From NCBI GenBank assembly GCA_017477505.1, contig JAFUVQ010000060.1, positions 186,001 to 250,000 of the forward strand: a stretch of DNA of 64,000 bases, in the 5' to 3' direction. Shown here one piece after another: positions 1 to 8,242 of this stretch. Position 1 is the first letter of the stretch. The number at the start of each line of letters is the position of its first letter. The DNA comes from Eubacterium sp. (GTDB taxonomy: Bacteria > Bacillota > Clostridia > Lachnospirales > Lachnospiraceae). Position numbers and translations under genes: made by a program. The notes beneath the pieces were generated by a model. It searched no databases. It worked only from the letters and a program-made list of their open reading frames with translations, and was not told where the DNA came from.

Positions 1-209
1 AGCATATCACGTGCGGTCAGGCATCCCCCTTATGGTTTCTGATCCATAAAATGTAGATTGACGTTGCCCCGTCACTCTAATATTATATAGGCGTATGAGG
101 GCTCGATTCGTTCGTATGCCTTAATCCCTGTCAGACTGCAACGGTTGACTCTCCACTTTTATCTGTTGCTGATGGGCTCAAAAAAGAAATCAAGTGAGGT
201 ACACAATCA
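1..209. other. Non-coding leader region with hairpins
   Basis: No convincing ORF lies here. On the + strand three stems can be drawn: TATGG/CCATA near 33-49, GACG/CGTC near 71-84, and GGCGTATG/CGTATGCC near 90-120 with two G-U pairs. The wobble pairs hint at an RNA structure, which could be a leader of the membrane protein gene at 210 or the edge of a small RNA. I checked it by eye against common riboswitch core motifs, tmRNA, SRP RNA and RNase P signatures and recognised none. Confidence 0.25.
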
Positions 210-1946
210 ATGCTTAATGCAAAAGAACGTCTTTCCATAATGAAGGAGGCTTTCAGAAGCCTCAGAAGACATTATTTCATCAACATCATGGTCATCTTCA
301 TTTTCGGAATCGTGATAAATGGTGGCTATCAGTACGCAACTAACACATCAGTATCCGGAAACAAGGCTATGAGACCATATGACGTTGAGGGTAATACAAA
401 AGTTATTCAGACTGCAGAGAACCTTAACAAAGTTGTGGAGAAAGAAACCCAGAAAAAGAAAGGGACAGAAATCACCACTTCTGACGACTCAGAAGAAGAA
501 CTTCTGACATCCACCAAGCGTTCCAATGCTGATATAGCCATTTCATTTATTGAAAATATATTTCATATCTCGATCAAAACAGAAAGCACCGGTACCAAAT
601 ATACCAAAGGTGTTTTTTCCGTATTTGTAAATGAAATTTCAGGCAGCAATTCCTTCATTTTCGGAATACTCAATGGTGTAAATAAACTTGTATTTGGTGG
701 AAAGGTTGCTTCCTCAGTTATTATTTTCGTATTCTCCGTATTATCATTTCTTGCAGTCATTTATATACACAATGTGCTCAAGGTGGGCAAAAACCGTTAC
801 TATCTGGAGGAGCGTCGATATACTGAAACCCATCCGTCTCTTCTCCTTTTCGGTTACCGTGAAGGACGTATGAAGAATATAGTCTGGGTTATGTTCAACC
901 GTTATCTACTTCAATTTCTCTGGGATCTCACTATCATAGGAGGTCTCATAAAGCACTATGAGTATCTTATGATTCCATACATTCTGGCTGAAAATCCGGA
1001 TACAGATCTTAGAAAGGCCTTCAAGCTTTCAAAGGCTCTTATGAGGGGAGAAAAATGGAATGCTTTCCTTCTTGACCTTTCTCTGCTTCCTCTGGATCTT
1101 CTTTCGCTCGTATCATATAATCTTTCATCCCTCTTCTTCTCAGATGCATATAAGGAATGTATATATGCCGAGCTTTATATGAGACTCAGAGCCGCAAAGA
1201 CCGAAAGCATCGAGGGTGCGGCTGATGTACTGAATGACTTCCTGCTGGATATTTCCGAGCCCGTGAAACGTGCTTATCCGACTGACAGGGAACATATCGA
1301 TATTCCGGACAAGCTTCAACGCGCAACCATGAGATATGACTATATGAGAAACTACAGTTTTTCCTCTATAGTACTGCTTTTCTTCACATATTCCTTCGTA
1401 GGCTGGATGTGGGAGGTCATCTATACACTGGCAACAGAAGGTGTACTGGCCAACCGTGGCACCATGAACGGCCCATGGCTCCCGATCTACGGAGTAGGCG
1501 GTCTTCTTATAATACTGCTTCTGAAACCATTACGTGAGAAACCATGGGTTCTCTATATGGCTTCATTTACCGTCTGCGGTATAGTTGAATATATAGCAGC
1601 CTGGGGACTTGAATACTTCTTCCATAAGAAATGGTGGGATTACACCGGATTTTTCCTCAATATCCACGGAAGAGTCTGCCTTGAGGGACTTTTCGTCTTC
1701 GGCCTTGCCGGTGTAGCCTTTACTTATATATTCTCACCCGCCCTGGATGAGCTATACAAAAAGATTGCTCCAAAGCCCAAGAAACTGGTATGTACAGCAC
1801 TGCTCATTCTTTTCGCCATAGATCTGGCTCTTTCAGCCATTCATCCAAATGAAGGTGCCGGAGTCACTACCGGAAGCATCACAGATGAAACTGCCGGTGT
1901 AACTACCGGAAGCATCACAAATGACAGTGCGTGCATGCAGCTGTAA
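210..1946 (+). CDS. DUF975 / CmpB-type (PF06541) fusion integral membrane protein
   Basis: 578 residues. The N-terminal half (about 1-335) has membrane segments near 25-45 and 165-190 and a DUF975-like stretch around 225-330. That stretch includes a region rich in 'ILAENPD' and 'AFKLSKALMRG', typical of that family. The C-terminal half (about 375-550) has several membrane helices and matches the putative ABC-transporter type IV family CmpB, with the conserved 'GWMWEV', 'NRGTMNGPWLPIYGVGG' and 'GRVCLEGL' blocks. Function is unknown in both families; a membrane or envelope role is inference. A GTGAGG lies about 10 bases before the ATG. The last about 25 residues contain two copies of a 12-residue unit. 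The gene converges on the acylphosphatase gene with only four bases between the stops. Confidence 0.8.
   Translation: MLNAKERLSIMKEAFRSLRRHYFINIMVIFIFGIVINGGYQYATNTSVSGNKAMRPYDVEGNTKVIQTAENLNKVVEKETQKKKGTEITTSDDSEEELLTSTKRSNADIAISFIENIFHISIKTESTGTKYTKGVFSVFVNEISGSNSFIFGILNGVNKLVFGGKVASSVIIFVFSVLSFLAVIYIHNVLKVGKNRYYLEERRYTETHPSLLLFGYREGRMKNIVWVMFNRYLLQFLWDLTIIGGLIKHYEYLMIPYILAENPDTDLRKAFKLSKALMRGEKWNAFLLDLSLLPLDLLSLVSYNLSSLFFSDAYKECIYAELYMRLRAAKTESIEGAADVLNDFLLDISEPVKRAYPTDREHIDIPDKLQRATMRYDYMRNYSFSSIVLLFFTYSFVGWMWEVIYTLATEGVLANRGTMNGPWLPIYGVGGLLIILLLKPLREKPWVLYMASFTVCGIVEYIAAWGLEYFFHKKWWDYTGFFLNIHGRVCLEGLFVFGLAGVAFTYIFSPALDELYKKIAPKPKKLVCTALLILFAIDLALSAIHPNEGAGVTTGSITDETAGVTTGSITNDSACMQL
1857..1928 (+). 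repeat. Two 36-bp tandem repeats at gene 3' end
   Basis: Two adjacent 36-base units (1857-1892 and 1893-1928) differ at a few positions and encode AGVTTGSITDET-like units in the tail of the membrane protein. The unit is in frame, so copy-number change would not break the gene. Confidence 0.75.
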
Positions 1947-1950
1947 ATAG

Positions 1951-2268
1951 TCAGTTAAAACGCACTTTGAATTTTGTTTCGTCCTCCTCCACTCTGATGG
2001 AGGTTCTTTCGATGTCATCAATTCCTATATATCTGTCTTCCTTCAGGTTAAGTATCATAAGATCTATAACTTCTCTGGGACCCTGAACCTCCATTATGAC
2101 AGATCCGTCCCATTCGTTCATAACCCAGCCGGTGAGTCCGTAATTACGGGCGGTATACTTCGCAGTGTAGCGGAATCCCACTCCCTGAACATCGCCTCTG
2201 AATACTATCCTTTCTCTGATTATACCTGAAGACTTTGACGAGTTAGAATTATTGGTTCTTCCGAACAT
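1951..2268 (-). CDS. acyP: Acylphosphatase
   Basis: 105 residues when started at 2268; GGGAGA lies six bases upstream of this ATG. A longer reading from 2322 would start inside a terminator hairpin and is less likely. It hydrolyses acyl phosphates such as 1,3-bisphosphoglycerate or acetyl phosphate in the cytoplasm. The family signature GDVQGVGFRYTA is at 25-36 with the phosphate-binding Arg33. The catalytic Asn51 follows in GWVMNEWDG, at the same 18-residue distance as in characterised acylphosphatases. The first about 15 residues are a Ser/Asn-rich extension not usual in the family. It lies alone, tail-to-tail with the upstream membrane protein gene. Confidence 0.93.
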   Translation of the reverse strand: MFGRTNNSNSSKSSGIIRERIVFRGDVQGVGFRYTAKYTARNYGLTGWVMNEWDGSVIMEVQGPREVIDLMILNLKEDRYIGIDDIERTSIRVEEDETKFKVRFN

Positions 2269-2301
2269 TTCATTTCTCCCTGATAAAGTATAGTCTACAA
2301 T

Positions 2302-2340
2302 GAAAAACAACCCATTCAGCATGTGAACGGGTTGTTTTTC
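2302..2340. terminator. Bidirectional hairpin terminator
   Basis: A stem of about 14 pairs (2303-2317 with 2325-2339) has A-rich and T-rich flanks on both sides. On the minus strand one pair is G-U, so the fold is slightly better for leftward transcripts. It lies just upstream of acyP. Confidence 0.7.
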
Positions 2341-2493
2341 ATTATCTAATCATTTTGAGAAAACTTATTAGAAAAGTTTTAAGGTGTGTATGATGTAAAT
2401 ATAAAGTATAAATATGAACAAAGTATGACATGAAATGAAACGTTATGTAAATAATACATGAAGAAATGACAATCGCACTGAACCAAATCAATG

Positions 2494-2520
2494 AAAAAAA
2501 AGGTCGCGAATGGGCGACCT
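2494..2520 (-). terminator. Rho-independent terminator of the lipoprotein gene
   Basis: The stem AGGTCGC/GCGACCT (2501-2507 with 2514-2520) is followed, on the minus strand, by a run of seven T residues. It sits just after the stop of the leftward lipoprotein gene. Confidence 0.85.
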
Positions 2521-2528
2521 TTATTTCT

Positions 2529-3386
2529 TTAAGGGAATGAATACTCAACGGCCTGACTCGTCGAAGAAGTGACATATGAGCCACTCGTGCCAAATACCGG
2601 CGTGTAAGGATTGTTTCCAGGATTTTCTGAAGCTGCCCAGAATGTATACGCAATCATTACGATGTCTTCATAAGATGCATACCAACCTTGTCCGCTCAGT
2701 CTGTATTCGCAATCGCTATAATGCTTGCCGAAATAGCACATTGAATCGGTATTGATGGTCTCAGGGTTTGGATAGTAGCTACTATTGCTACCATTAAGAT
2801 ACCTAACGTTTATAGATCTAAACTGATATCCATTAGTTCCAGTAACCTGTTCCTCATTATACATACCGAGATCAATTCTCGTAGTCATATCGCCACTATG
2901 ATAAGTGAACCATGTTGCTGCTACGGTGTCATGATCATTCCAGTCAGCTACAGTGTAGGTGTCAGCGCCTGCCCAACCAAGATCGTAGATCATAGGAATC
3001 AGGTCAAACCACTGGCTGCCATCGTTGTCATATATATACTTGTTGAGGTCAACATCCATAGAGATTGTGTATCCGTAGACATTGTATGTATATGTGCCGG
3101 TCGGCGGATTGATTGCAGGTTCTTCATTAGTAGAAGGCTCTTCGGTTGAGCTAGGCTCTTCTTCGTGCCAGTATCCGTCGTCAGGTTCGCCTGCGGGATC
3201 TTCCGGTACGTCGCCGACGGGGTTTACAGTAGCGTACTGCGATGTAGGCTGTGCGTCCTGCTGGGATGCGCTGCCACATGCTGTCAAGGAGATCAGCATG
3301 CAAGTTGCCAATATGATACTCATTACCTTCAAAAGCTTTGAAGAATTGAGTATATTTTTTCCAAACATTCTAATCTTGGTCGTCAT
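2529..3386 (-). CDS. Putative secreted lipoprotein of unknown function
   Basis: 285 residues from the ATG at 3386, which follows an AAGGAAGGTG ribosome site; a longer reading from 3443 lacks one. A hydrophobic signal segment (about 18-36) ends in lipobox LTAC with Cys37, so it should be lipid-anchored outside the cell. A Pro/Glu/Ser-rich linker (about 45-100) comes before a folded domain rich in Tyr, Trp and Asp. I do not recognise the domain; no catalytic motif stands out. It is transcribed alone and has its own terminator. Confidence 0.75.
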   Translation of the reverse strand: MTTKIRMFGKNILNSSKLLKVMSIILATCMLISLTACGSASQQDAQPTSQYATVNPVGDVPEDPAGEPDDGYWHEEEPSSTEEPSTNEEPAINPPTGTYTYNVYGYTISMDVDLNKYIYDNDGSQWFDLIPMIYDLGWAGADTYTVADWNDHDTVAATWFTYHSGDMTTRIDLGMYNEEQVTGTNGYQFRSINVRYLNGSNSSYYPNPETINTDSMCYFGKHYSDCEYRLSGQGWYASYEDIVMIAYTFWAASENPGNNPYTPVFGTSGSYVTSSTSQAVEYSFP

Positions 3387-3457
3387 ACTAATCACCTTCC
3401 TTTCAAAATCCTGTGGTTGAACAATACACTGGTTCTGGTACATCGTATTGGTTATAG

Positions 3458-3775
3458 CTACAGAATAGTCATAATAAGCTCAGCCACAAACACCGCAAGA
3501 CAGGCAAATAGTGCGACTTCTGTAAGACTTCTCTTCTTTAATGCGAGAAGTACTGCAACAGCCAGTCCAGCCAATGCCGACCAGATGCTTTTTGTGGCAA
3601 AAAGCGCCGCCGGAATGGTCATAGCCGTCAGTACGGCAAAAGGAATATAATAAAGAAATGATTTAACAAACCTGTTCTCTATCTTTTCCTTCACCAGAAC
3701 GAAAGGTATGACCCTGATCAGATATGTTGTTCCTGCCATGAGAAGCAGGTATATGAAGAAAATCTTTATGCTCAT
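3458..3775 (-). CDS. azlD: AzlD-type branched-chain amino acid transport protein
   Basis: 105 residues, nearly all hydrophobic, with about four membrane helices. The opening pattern (a helix, then 'TYLIRVIPFVLV') and a central 'YYIPFAVLTAMTIPAALFA' match the AzlD family. AzlD is the small partner of AzlC; together they export branched-chain amino acids and their toxic analogues. It lies 36 bases downstream of azlC on the same strand, the usual order. Confidence 0.9.
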   Translation of the reverse strand: MSIKIFFIYLLLMAGTTYLIRVIPFVLVKEKIENRFVKSFLYYIPFAVLTAMTIPAALFATKSIWSALAGLAVAVLLALKKRSLTEVALFACLAVFVAELIMTIL

Positions 3776-3811
3776 CCAAAACTCCCAAAAACCTTCAACT
3801 GTTTTCCTGTT

Positions 3812-4591
3812 TTATTCTGCTGCAGCCTCACTTCCGGCAGGTACACTTCCGGCATCCTCATTTGCTGCAGTATCACTTGCTGCAGGTTCTTCATCCCTTA
3901 CCGGGAAGAACACAGCTCCGAGAACAGCTGCAACGATGGCCGATACGCTTATGGCAATACCGGGTGAAACATTTTTCATGTACGGCACATACCTGAAACA
4001 GGTTGCTATTATGGCTGCGATGATAACTACCATCGTCACATTCCATTTACCCTTCATTTCCGGAACAACTATAGCTGCAAACATGCCATAGAGTGCCAGT
4101 CCTAAAGCACTCATTACATTTTCAGGAAGAATGTTGCCCAGTATCGCGCCCAGAAATGTTCCGAGAGCCCATCCTAAATAAGGTATCACCGAAAGTCCGG
4201 CAAAAAATGATGCCTTCACTTCTTTTTCATTTGCTGCAACCGCGAATATCTCATCCGTCATGAAGAAGCCCAGTATCCACCTCTTAATACCTTTGAATCT
4301 CTCCTCCACCTTTTGTGAAATCGACACTGACATGAAGGAATATCTTACATTTATCGTGAGCTGAGACACAAGCATGGAGATATAGTGTCCCGGAGCCGTC
4401 ATGATATTGATTCCGGCAAACTGTCCTGCTGAGGTAACTGTGGTCATAGAAATCAGTACAGCCTCCCACCAGGTGAATCCATATGAAATTGCAATAATAC
4501 CGAATGTAAATGAGACCGACAGATACCCAAGCCCTATGGGTATGCCAGCCTTAAGTCCCCTTCTGAAATCCTGCATCAGATAATCACCCAA
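3812..4591 (-). CDS. azlC: AzlC-type branched-chain amino acid permease
   Basis: 259 residues from a TTG start at 4591, which has AGGA eight bases upstream. An internal ATG at 4576 is the alternative and would remove only five residues. The sequence 'FRRGLKAGIPIGLGYLSVSFTFG' near the N-terminus and 'TSAGQFAGINIM' are classic AzlC. It is the large permease subunit of an amino-acid exporter in the membrane, paired with azlD downstream. The C-terminus carries an unusual Ala/Ser/Glu-rich acidic tail of about 30 residues beyond the last helix. A good promoter lies upstream at 4645-4673. Confidence 0.92.
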   Translation of the reverse strand: MGDYLMQDFRRGLKAGIPIGLGYLSVSFTFGIIAISYGFTWWEAVLISMTTVTSAGQFAGINIMTAPGHYISMLVSQLTINVRYSFMSVSISQKVEERFKGIKRWILGFFMTDEIFAVAANEKEVKASFFAGLSVIPYLGWALGTFLGAILGNILPENVMSALGLALYGMFAAIVVPEMKGKWNVTMVVIIAAIIATCFRYVPYMKNVSPGIAISVSAIVAAVLGAVFFPVRDEEPAASDTAANEDAGSVPAGSEAAAE

Positions 4592-4644
4592 TTCATAAAT
4601 CCTGTTATGATTTACAGTCCTGTTATTTGAATACGCACCGCCTT

Positions 4645-4673
4645 ACTTTATTCCAATTTACAATTACTGTCAA
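4645..4673 (-). promoter_or_regulatory. Sigma-A promoter of azlCD
   Basis: On the minus strand TTGACA (4673-4668), a 17-base spacer and TAAAGT (4650-4645). The leader after it contains two copies of ATAACAGGA, whose role is unknown. Confidence 0.65.
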
Positions 4674-4795
4674 TCATAAGTATTTTTTACTGTAAAAACG
4701 ATTAAAAAGATGGTAAAATGATACACGTATGTAAAACATGGAGAGGGAGCGTTACAAAAAACGTAACCTCACTGCAAAAACAGGAGGGAAAAACT

Positions 4796-5473
4796 ATGCA
4801 GTACGAAGTAGTTGGCGGAAATCTGCCGGTAGTAAAGATTGCTCTTGATGCGGGTGACGCAGTTCAGTGTGAATCAGGTGCTATGAGCTGGATGGATGAT
4901 GGTATCAAGATGCAGACATCAGGCGGCGGTGTTGGAAAAATGTTAGGAAGAATGTTCACAGGTGAATCTCTCATGCTCAACACATATACAGCTGAGCGTC
5001 CTGGTGAGATTGCTTTTGCATCAAGCTTCCCGGGTTCTATCATAGCTGTTGAAGTAACTCCAAATACACCTGTTATAGCTCAGAAGAGTGCTTTCCTTGC
5101 TTCTTATGGCAATGTTGAAGTTTCTGTTCACGTTCAGAAGAAGATCGGCGGCGGTTTCTTCGGTGGTGAAGGTTTCCTTATGCAGAAATATTCAGGACAG
5201 GGTATCGTATTCCTTGAGATTGATGGTTCTGCTGTTGAATATACACTTCAGCCGGGCGAGAGAAAGATCGTAGATACAGGTTATCTTGCTATGATGGATT
5301 CTACTGTTGAGCTTAACATCGAAACAGTTAAGGGTGTTAAGAATGTACTCTTCGGTGGTGAAGGTCTCTTCAATACTGTACTTACAGGTCCTGGACGTAT
5401 TGTTCTTCAGACAATGCCTATCTCCGGCACAGCTATGGAACTTTACAAGTACATGCCACATCCAAGCAACTAA
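4796..5473 (+). CDS. AIM24 / TIGR00266 family protein
   Basis: 225 residues from the ATG at 4796, directly after an AGGAGGG ribosome site at 4782-4788. The upstream in-frame start at 4718 lacks one. The whole length matches the AIM24 (TIGR00266) family of beta-rich proteins, with repeated short Gly-rich turns such as 'GGGFFGGEGFLMQ' and 'GGEGLFNTVLTGPG'. The family name comes from a yeast mitochondrial protein; the bacterial role is not established. It has its own terminator, so is probably monocistronic. Confidence 0.88.
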   Translation: MQYEVVGGNLPVVKIALDAGDAVQCESGAMSWMDDGIKMQTSGGGVGKMLGRMFTGESLMLNTYTAERPGEIAFASSFPGSIIAVEVTPNTPVIAQKSAFLASYGNVEVSVHVQKKIGGGFFGGEGFLMQKYSGQGIVFLEIDGSAVEYTLQPGERKIVDTGYLAMMDSTVELNIETVKGVKNVLFGGEGLFNTVLTGPGRIVLQTMPISGTAMELYKYMPHPSN

Positions 5474-5491
5474 TAATATATAGAATTAACT

Positions 5492-5530
5492 GACAAATGA
5501 GGGCCATTAATGACCCTCATCTGTCTTTTG
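5492..5530 (+). terminator. Terminator after the AIM24 gene
   Basis: The stem GACA-ATGAGGG/CCCTCAT-TGTC is followed by a short T run. It overlaps the 5' extension of the next ORF, which argues that the next gene starts at 5540. Confidence 0.75.
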
Positions 5531-5539
5531 GAAATACAT

Positions 5540-5998
5540 ATGGAATACGTTAAACTGTTTTTCACAAACCGGATCCTTATTTCAGGTCTTCTTGGCTGGG
5601 CTGTAGCTCAGGTTCTAAAGGCGATAATCTATATTATCATCAATAAGGAACTCCGCATAGAGAGACTTTTCGGTGACGGCGGCATGCCCAGCGGACATTC
5701 TGCAACGGTCACGGCCGTAGCACTGTCCACAGGACTTTCCTGCGGCTTTGATTCCGCTATATTTGCCATAGCCTTCATCATGGCTATCATTGTAATGCAC
5801 GACGCCATGGGAGTACGTCTTGAGACAGGTAAACAGGCTAAAGTTATAAATGATATGCTTGAAACCTTCCAGAAACTCGGAAGAACCGATGTCCCCGCGG
5901 AGCAGCAGCTTAAGGAATTCGTCGGGCACACTCCCATTCAGGTAGCTGCCGGTGCAGTGCTCGGAATTGCAGTTGCACTTGTATTCCATTTTATTTAA
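5540..5998 (+). CDS. Divergent PAP2 family membrane protein (DUF212)
   Basis: 152 residues from the ATG at 5540. The longer reading from 5510 begins inside the preceding terminator hairpin. Several membrane helices surround the motif GGMPSGHSATV (47-57), the diverged phosphatase signature of the DUF212 family (YuiD-like in Bacillus). A later 'HDAMGVRLETGKQA' block is also characteristic. The relation to acid phosphatase/lipid phosphatases suggests a membrane lipid phosphate substrate, but none is known. Only a weak ribosome site (GGAAA) is seen. Confidence 0.88.
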   Translation: MEYVKLFFTNRILISGLLGWAVAQVLKAIIYIIINKELRIERLFGDGGMPSGHSATVTAVALSTGLSCGFDSAIFAIAFIMAIIVMHDAMGVRLETGKQAKVINDMLETFQKLGRTDVPAEQQLKEFVGHTPIQVAAGAVLGIAVALVFHFI

Positions 5999-6036
5999 TC
6001 GATTATAATTCCATATGGATCATATTCTGAGATATA

Positions 6037-6068
6037 AAAGAGACGGTTTTGATATTCCGTCTCTTTTT
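6037..6068. terminator. Bidirectional terminator between convergent genes
   Basis: The stem AGAGACGG/CCGTCTCT has A-run and T-run flanks, so it works for both the DUF212 gene (+) and the PTS gene (-). Confidence 0.85.
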
Positions 6069-6091
6069 ATGTACTACATATTCACGTATGA

Positions 6092-7255
6092 TTATTTATT
6101 ATTCTCTTTGAGTGAATTCTGATTTACTTCTTCCTTCTTCTCTTCCTTCTTCTCTTCCTTCTTCATTTCCAGCTTCATATCACCTTCCTTGACCCATCCG
6201 ATCTTCTTCAGAATCTCATTGAAGATAATTGAAAGAACTGCAGGAAGTACAAATGAGATGAGAATAAGTCCTATCCAGTCCATAGCTGTTATTCCGGTCT
6301 TTGTTCCGGCAGCTATATCATTTACCCATCCGGAGTAAACTCCTATCTGTCCTACGAATCCACAGGTCCCCATACCGGATGATATCGGTGCTCCATTCAT
6401 TTCCATATGGAATAAACATGTAGCGATAGGTCCGGTAATCGCTGATGCCAATGTAGGTGCAATCCAGATTCTCGGATTCTTCACTATATTCGGCATCTGA
6501 AGCATTGATGTTCCTATTCCCTGTGATACCAGACCGCCCCAGCCGTTTTCTTTAAATGAAATAGCTGCAAAGCCTATCATCTGTGCCGAACAGCCTGCGA
6601 CTGCAGCTCCTCCTGCGAGGCCTGTAAGTCCAAGTGCATGACAGATTGCCGCTGATGATATAGGAAGTGTAAGTGCTATTCCGACTATAACAGAAACAAG
6701 TACTCCCATTACAAATGGCTGCTGCTCGGTTGCAAACATGATTACGTCGCCGAGTTTCATGGCAAGCTTTCCGAGCCATGGTGCTATAAGCCATGAAAGG
6801 AAAATACCGACTCCTATGGTTACAAGTGGTGTTACAAGAATATCAACCTTAGTTTCCTTTGATATTGCCTTTCCGATCTCAGCTGCAATAATAGCAATGA
6901 AGAGAACTGCAAGTGGGCCGCCTGCACCACCCAGCGCATTTGCCGCAAATCCAACAGAAATCAGAGAAAACAGTACGAGCGGAGGACTCTTTAAAGCGTG
7001 TCCTATAGCACAAGCCATAGCCGCACCGCTCATGGCCATGGCAAGACCACCCACGGTATATTCAGTTCCGCCTATGGTTGCCACAGTACTGGTCAGAAAA
7101 CCGATATGAAACTGTGTTCCCACGGTATTGATAATGGTTCCGATCAGAAGAGATGCGAAAAGGCCCTGAGCCATGGCACCAAGTGCATCGATACCATAAC
7201 GCTTGAGGGATATCTCGATATCCTTCCTCTTAAGAAAAGCTTTTACTTTTTCCAT
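6092..7255 (-). CDS. PTS sugar transporter subunit IIC (PTS_EIIC_2 family)
   Basis: 387 residues from the ATG at 7255, eight bases after GAGGAG; the upstream GTG at 7285 is rejected because it would precede this site. About ten membrane helices are present. The sequence matches the stand-alone IIC-like family (PF13303), with Gly/Ala-rich helices, 'GHALKSPPLVLFS' and 'GAPISSGMGTCGFVGQIG'. It would be the membrane channel of a phosphotransferase system, but no IIA or IIB gene lies nearby and the substrate is unknown. The C-terminus ends in a Lys/Glu-rich tail of repeated KKEE units. A promoter with TATAAT lies upstream. Confidence 0.85.
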   Translation of the reverse strand: MEKVKAFLKRKDIEISLKRYGIDALGAMAQGLFASLLIGTIINTVGTQFHIGFLTSTVATIGGTEYTVGGLAMAMSGAAMACAIGHALKSPPLVLFSLISVGFAANALGGAGGPLAVLFIAIIAAEIGKAISKETKVDILVTPLVTIGVGIFLSWLIAPWLGKLAMKLGDVIMFATEQQPFVMGVLVSVIVGIALTLPISSAAICHALGLTGLAGGAAVAGCSAQMIGFAAISFKENGWGGLVSQGIGTSMLQMPNIVKNPRIWIAPTLASAITGPIATCLFHMEMNGAPISSGMGTCGFVGQIGVYSGWVNDIAAGTKTGITAMDWIGLILISFVLPAVLSIIFNEILKKIGWVKEGDMKLEMKKEEKKEEKKEEVNQNSLKENNK

Positions 7256-7294
7256 TTGTGGTACTCCTCTTTTATTAAACTTCACAACTTACGC

Positions 7295-7323
7295 ATTATA
7301 CTCGCTGATACTGAATTACGCAA
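7295..7323 (-). promoter_or_regulatory. Sigma-A promoter of the PTS IIC gene
   Basis: On the minus strand TTGCGT (7323-7318), a 17-base spacer and a perfect TATAAT (7300-7295). The region upstream is very A/T rich. Confidence 0.7.
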
Positions 7324-7381
7324 CTATTAATTAATAAATGAGAAATTTCGAATTAATTATCAAATAAAAATCCTGTCACAC

Positions 7382-7412
7382 AAAAAAACACCCGGAAAAA
7401 CTTCCGGGTGCG
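7382..7412 (-). terminator. Terminator of the pilin-like gene
   Basis: The stem CACCCGGAAG/TTCCGGGTG is followed on the minus strand by seven T residues. It lies just downstream of the leftward pilin-like gene. Confidence 0.88.
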
Positions 7413-7433
7413 GCTTACGTCATATGTCATCTT

Positions 7434-8099
7434 TTATTTGTACTCATCATTACTTGTATCATATTCAGGACATGGATCAGGGAATATCCTGTAGGCAGGC
7501 TGTACATTACCCTTCTTATAACCTATCCATACTTCAGGCATATCATTGTCCATACGCCTGTAAACTATCCAGCACTCAGGTGCCGGCTTATTGTTCTGTG
7601 CCTTTCTGTATTTGAAAAGCATCATACTGTCGCCCTGTCCATGGAAGCTGGTATTATTTGTTCCGTATACACCGTTCTTAGCTCTATCCTGATAGAGAGA
7701 CGAAAGAAATTCATTTACCCAATACTTCTCAAACTTACTATTATCATGGGCTATCTTAAAATATGCATTCTGCCATCCGTTCTTATCAATACCACGACAC
7801 CATGCAACAGGAACTATAGTATATTTATAACCGGTCTCATCAGATACGGTAGTCTTTCCGGCAGTAATAACACTGGTCTCATACCAGCCGTCCTGAGCGC
7901 CCTCACTTCCTCCGGACATAGCATAAAATGCTGCATTGTAAATAAGCTCACCTGTTGCAACATCTACTGCTTTTCTTGACTTGGCAATATACCTAACTAA
8001 GGCAGGTGTAATGGTTGCAGCAAGAATGGCTATAATGCCGATAACTATAATAAGCTCTACAAGAGAGAAGCCTTTTTCATCCTTAAATTTTGATATCAA
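7434..8099 (-). CDS. Type IV pilin-like (prepilin) protein
   Basis: 221 residues from a TTG start at 8099. A perfect AGGAGG (8108-8113) lies eight bases upstream of this TTG, whereas the longer GTG reading at 8108 would overlap the ribosome site itself. The short positively charged leader ends in the prepilin cleavage motif G10/FSLVEL, followed by one hydrophobic helix (about 11-33). Prepilin peptidase should cut after Gly10 and methylate Phe11. The C-terminal domain is unrecognised, with several Trp, Tyr and Cys residues. No pilus assembly genes (pilB, pilC, pilD) are in the window, so this is an orphan pilin or pseudopilin. Confidence 0.85.
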   Translation of the reverse strand: MISKFKDEKGFSLVELIIVIGIIAILAATITPALVRYIAKSRKAVDVATGELIYNAAFYAMSGGSEGAQDGWYETSVITAGKTTVSDETGYKYTIVPVAWCRGIDKNGWQNAYFKIAHDNSKFEKYWVNEFLSSLYQDRAKNGVYGTNNTSFHGQGDSMMLFKYRKAQNNKPAPECWIVYRRMDNDMPEVWIGYKKGNVQPAYRIFPDPCPEYDTSNDEYK

Positions 8100-8107
8100 T
8101 GCCGCCA

Positions 8108-8113
8108 CCTCCT
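8108..8113 (-). promoter_or_regulatory. Ribosome binding site deciding a TTG start
   Basis: AGGAGG on the minus strand, eight bases before the TTG at 8099. Confidence 0.8.
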
Positions 8114-8242
8114 ATTGATAGTTATAGTAATATTAGCATAATTCAGGGTTTCTAGCAATGAATTTACAATTATTCAACTTTCTGTTCACATTCTGTTCAT
8201 AAATCCAGAGTGCTGTATTAAGCAGCGAAAATTCTGTACAAA

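Noticed and set aside
2342-2653. 103-codon minus-strand ORF
   Set aside because: Overlaps the lipoprotein gene end and its terminator in another frame.
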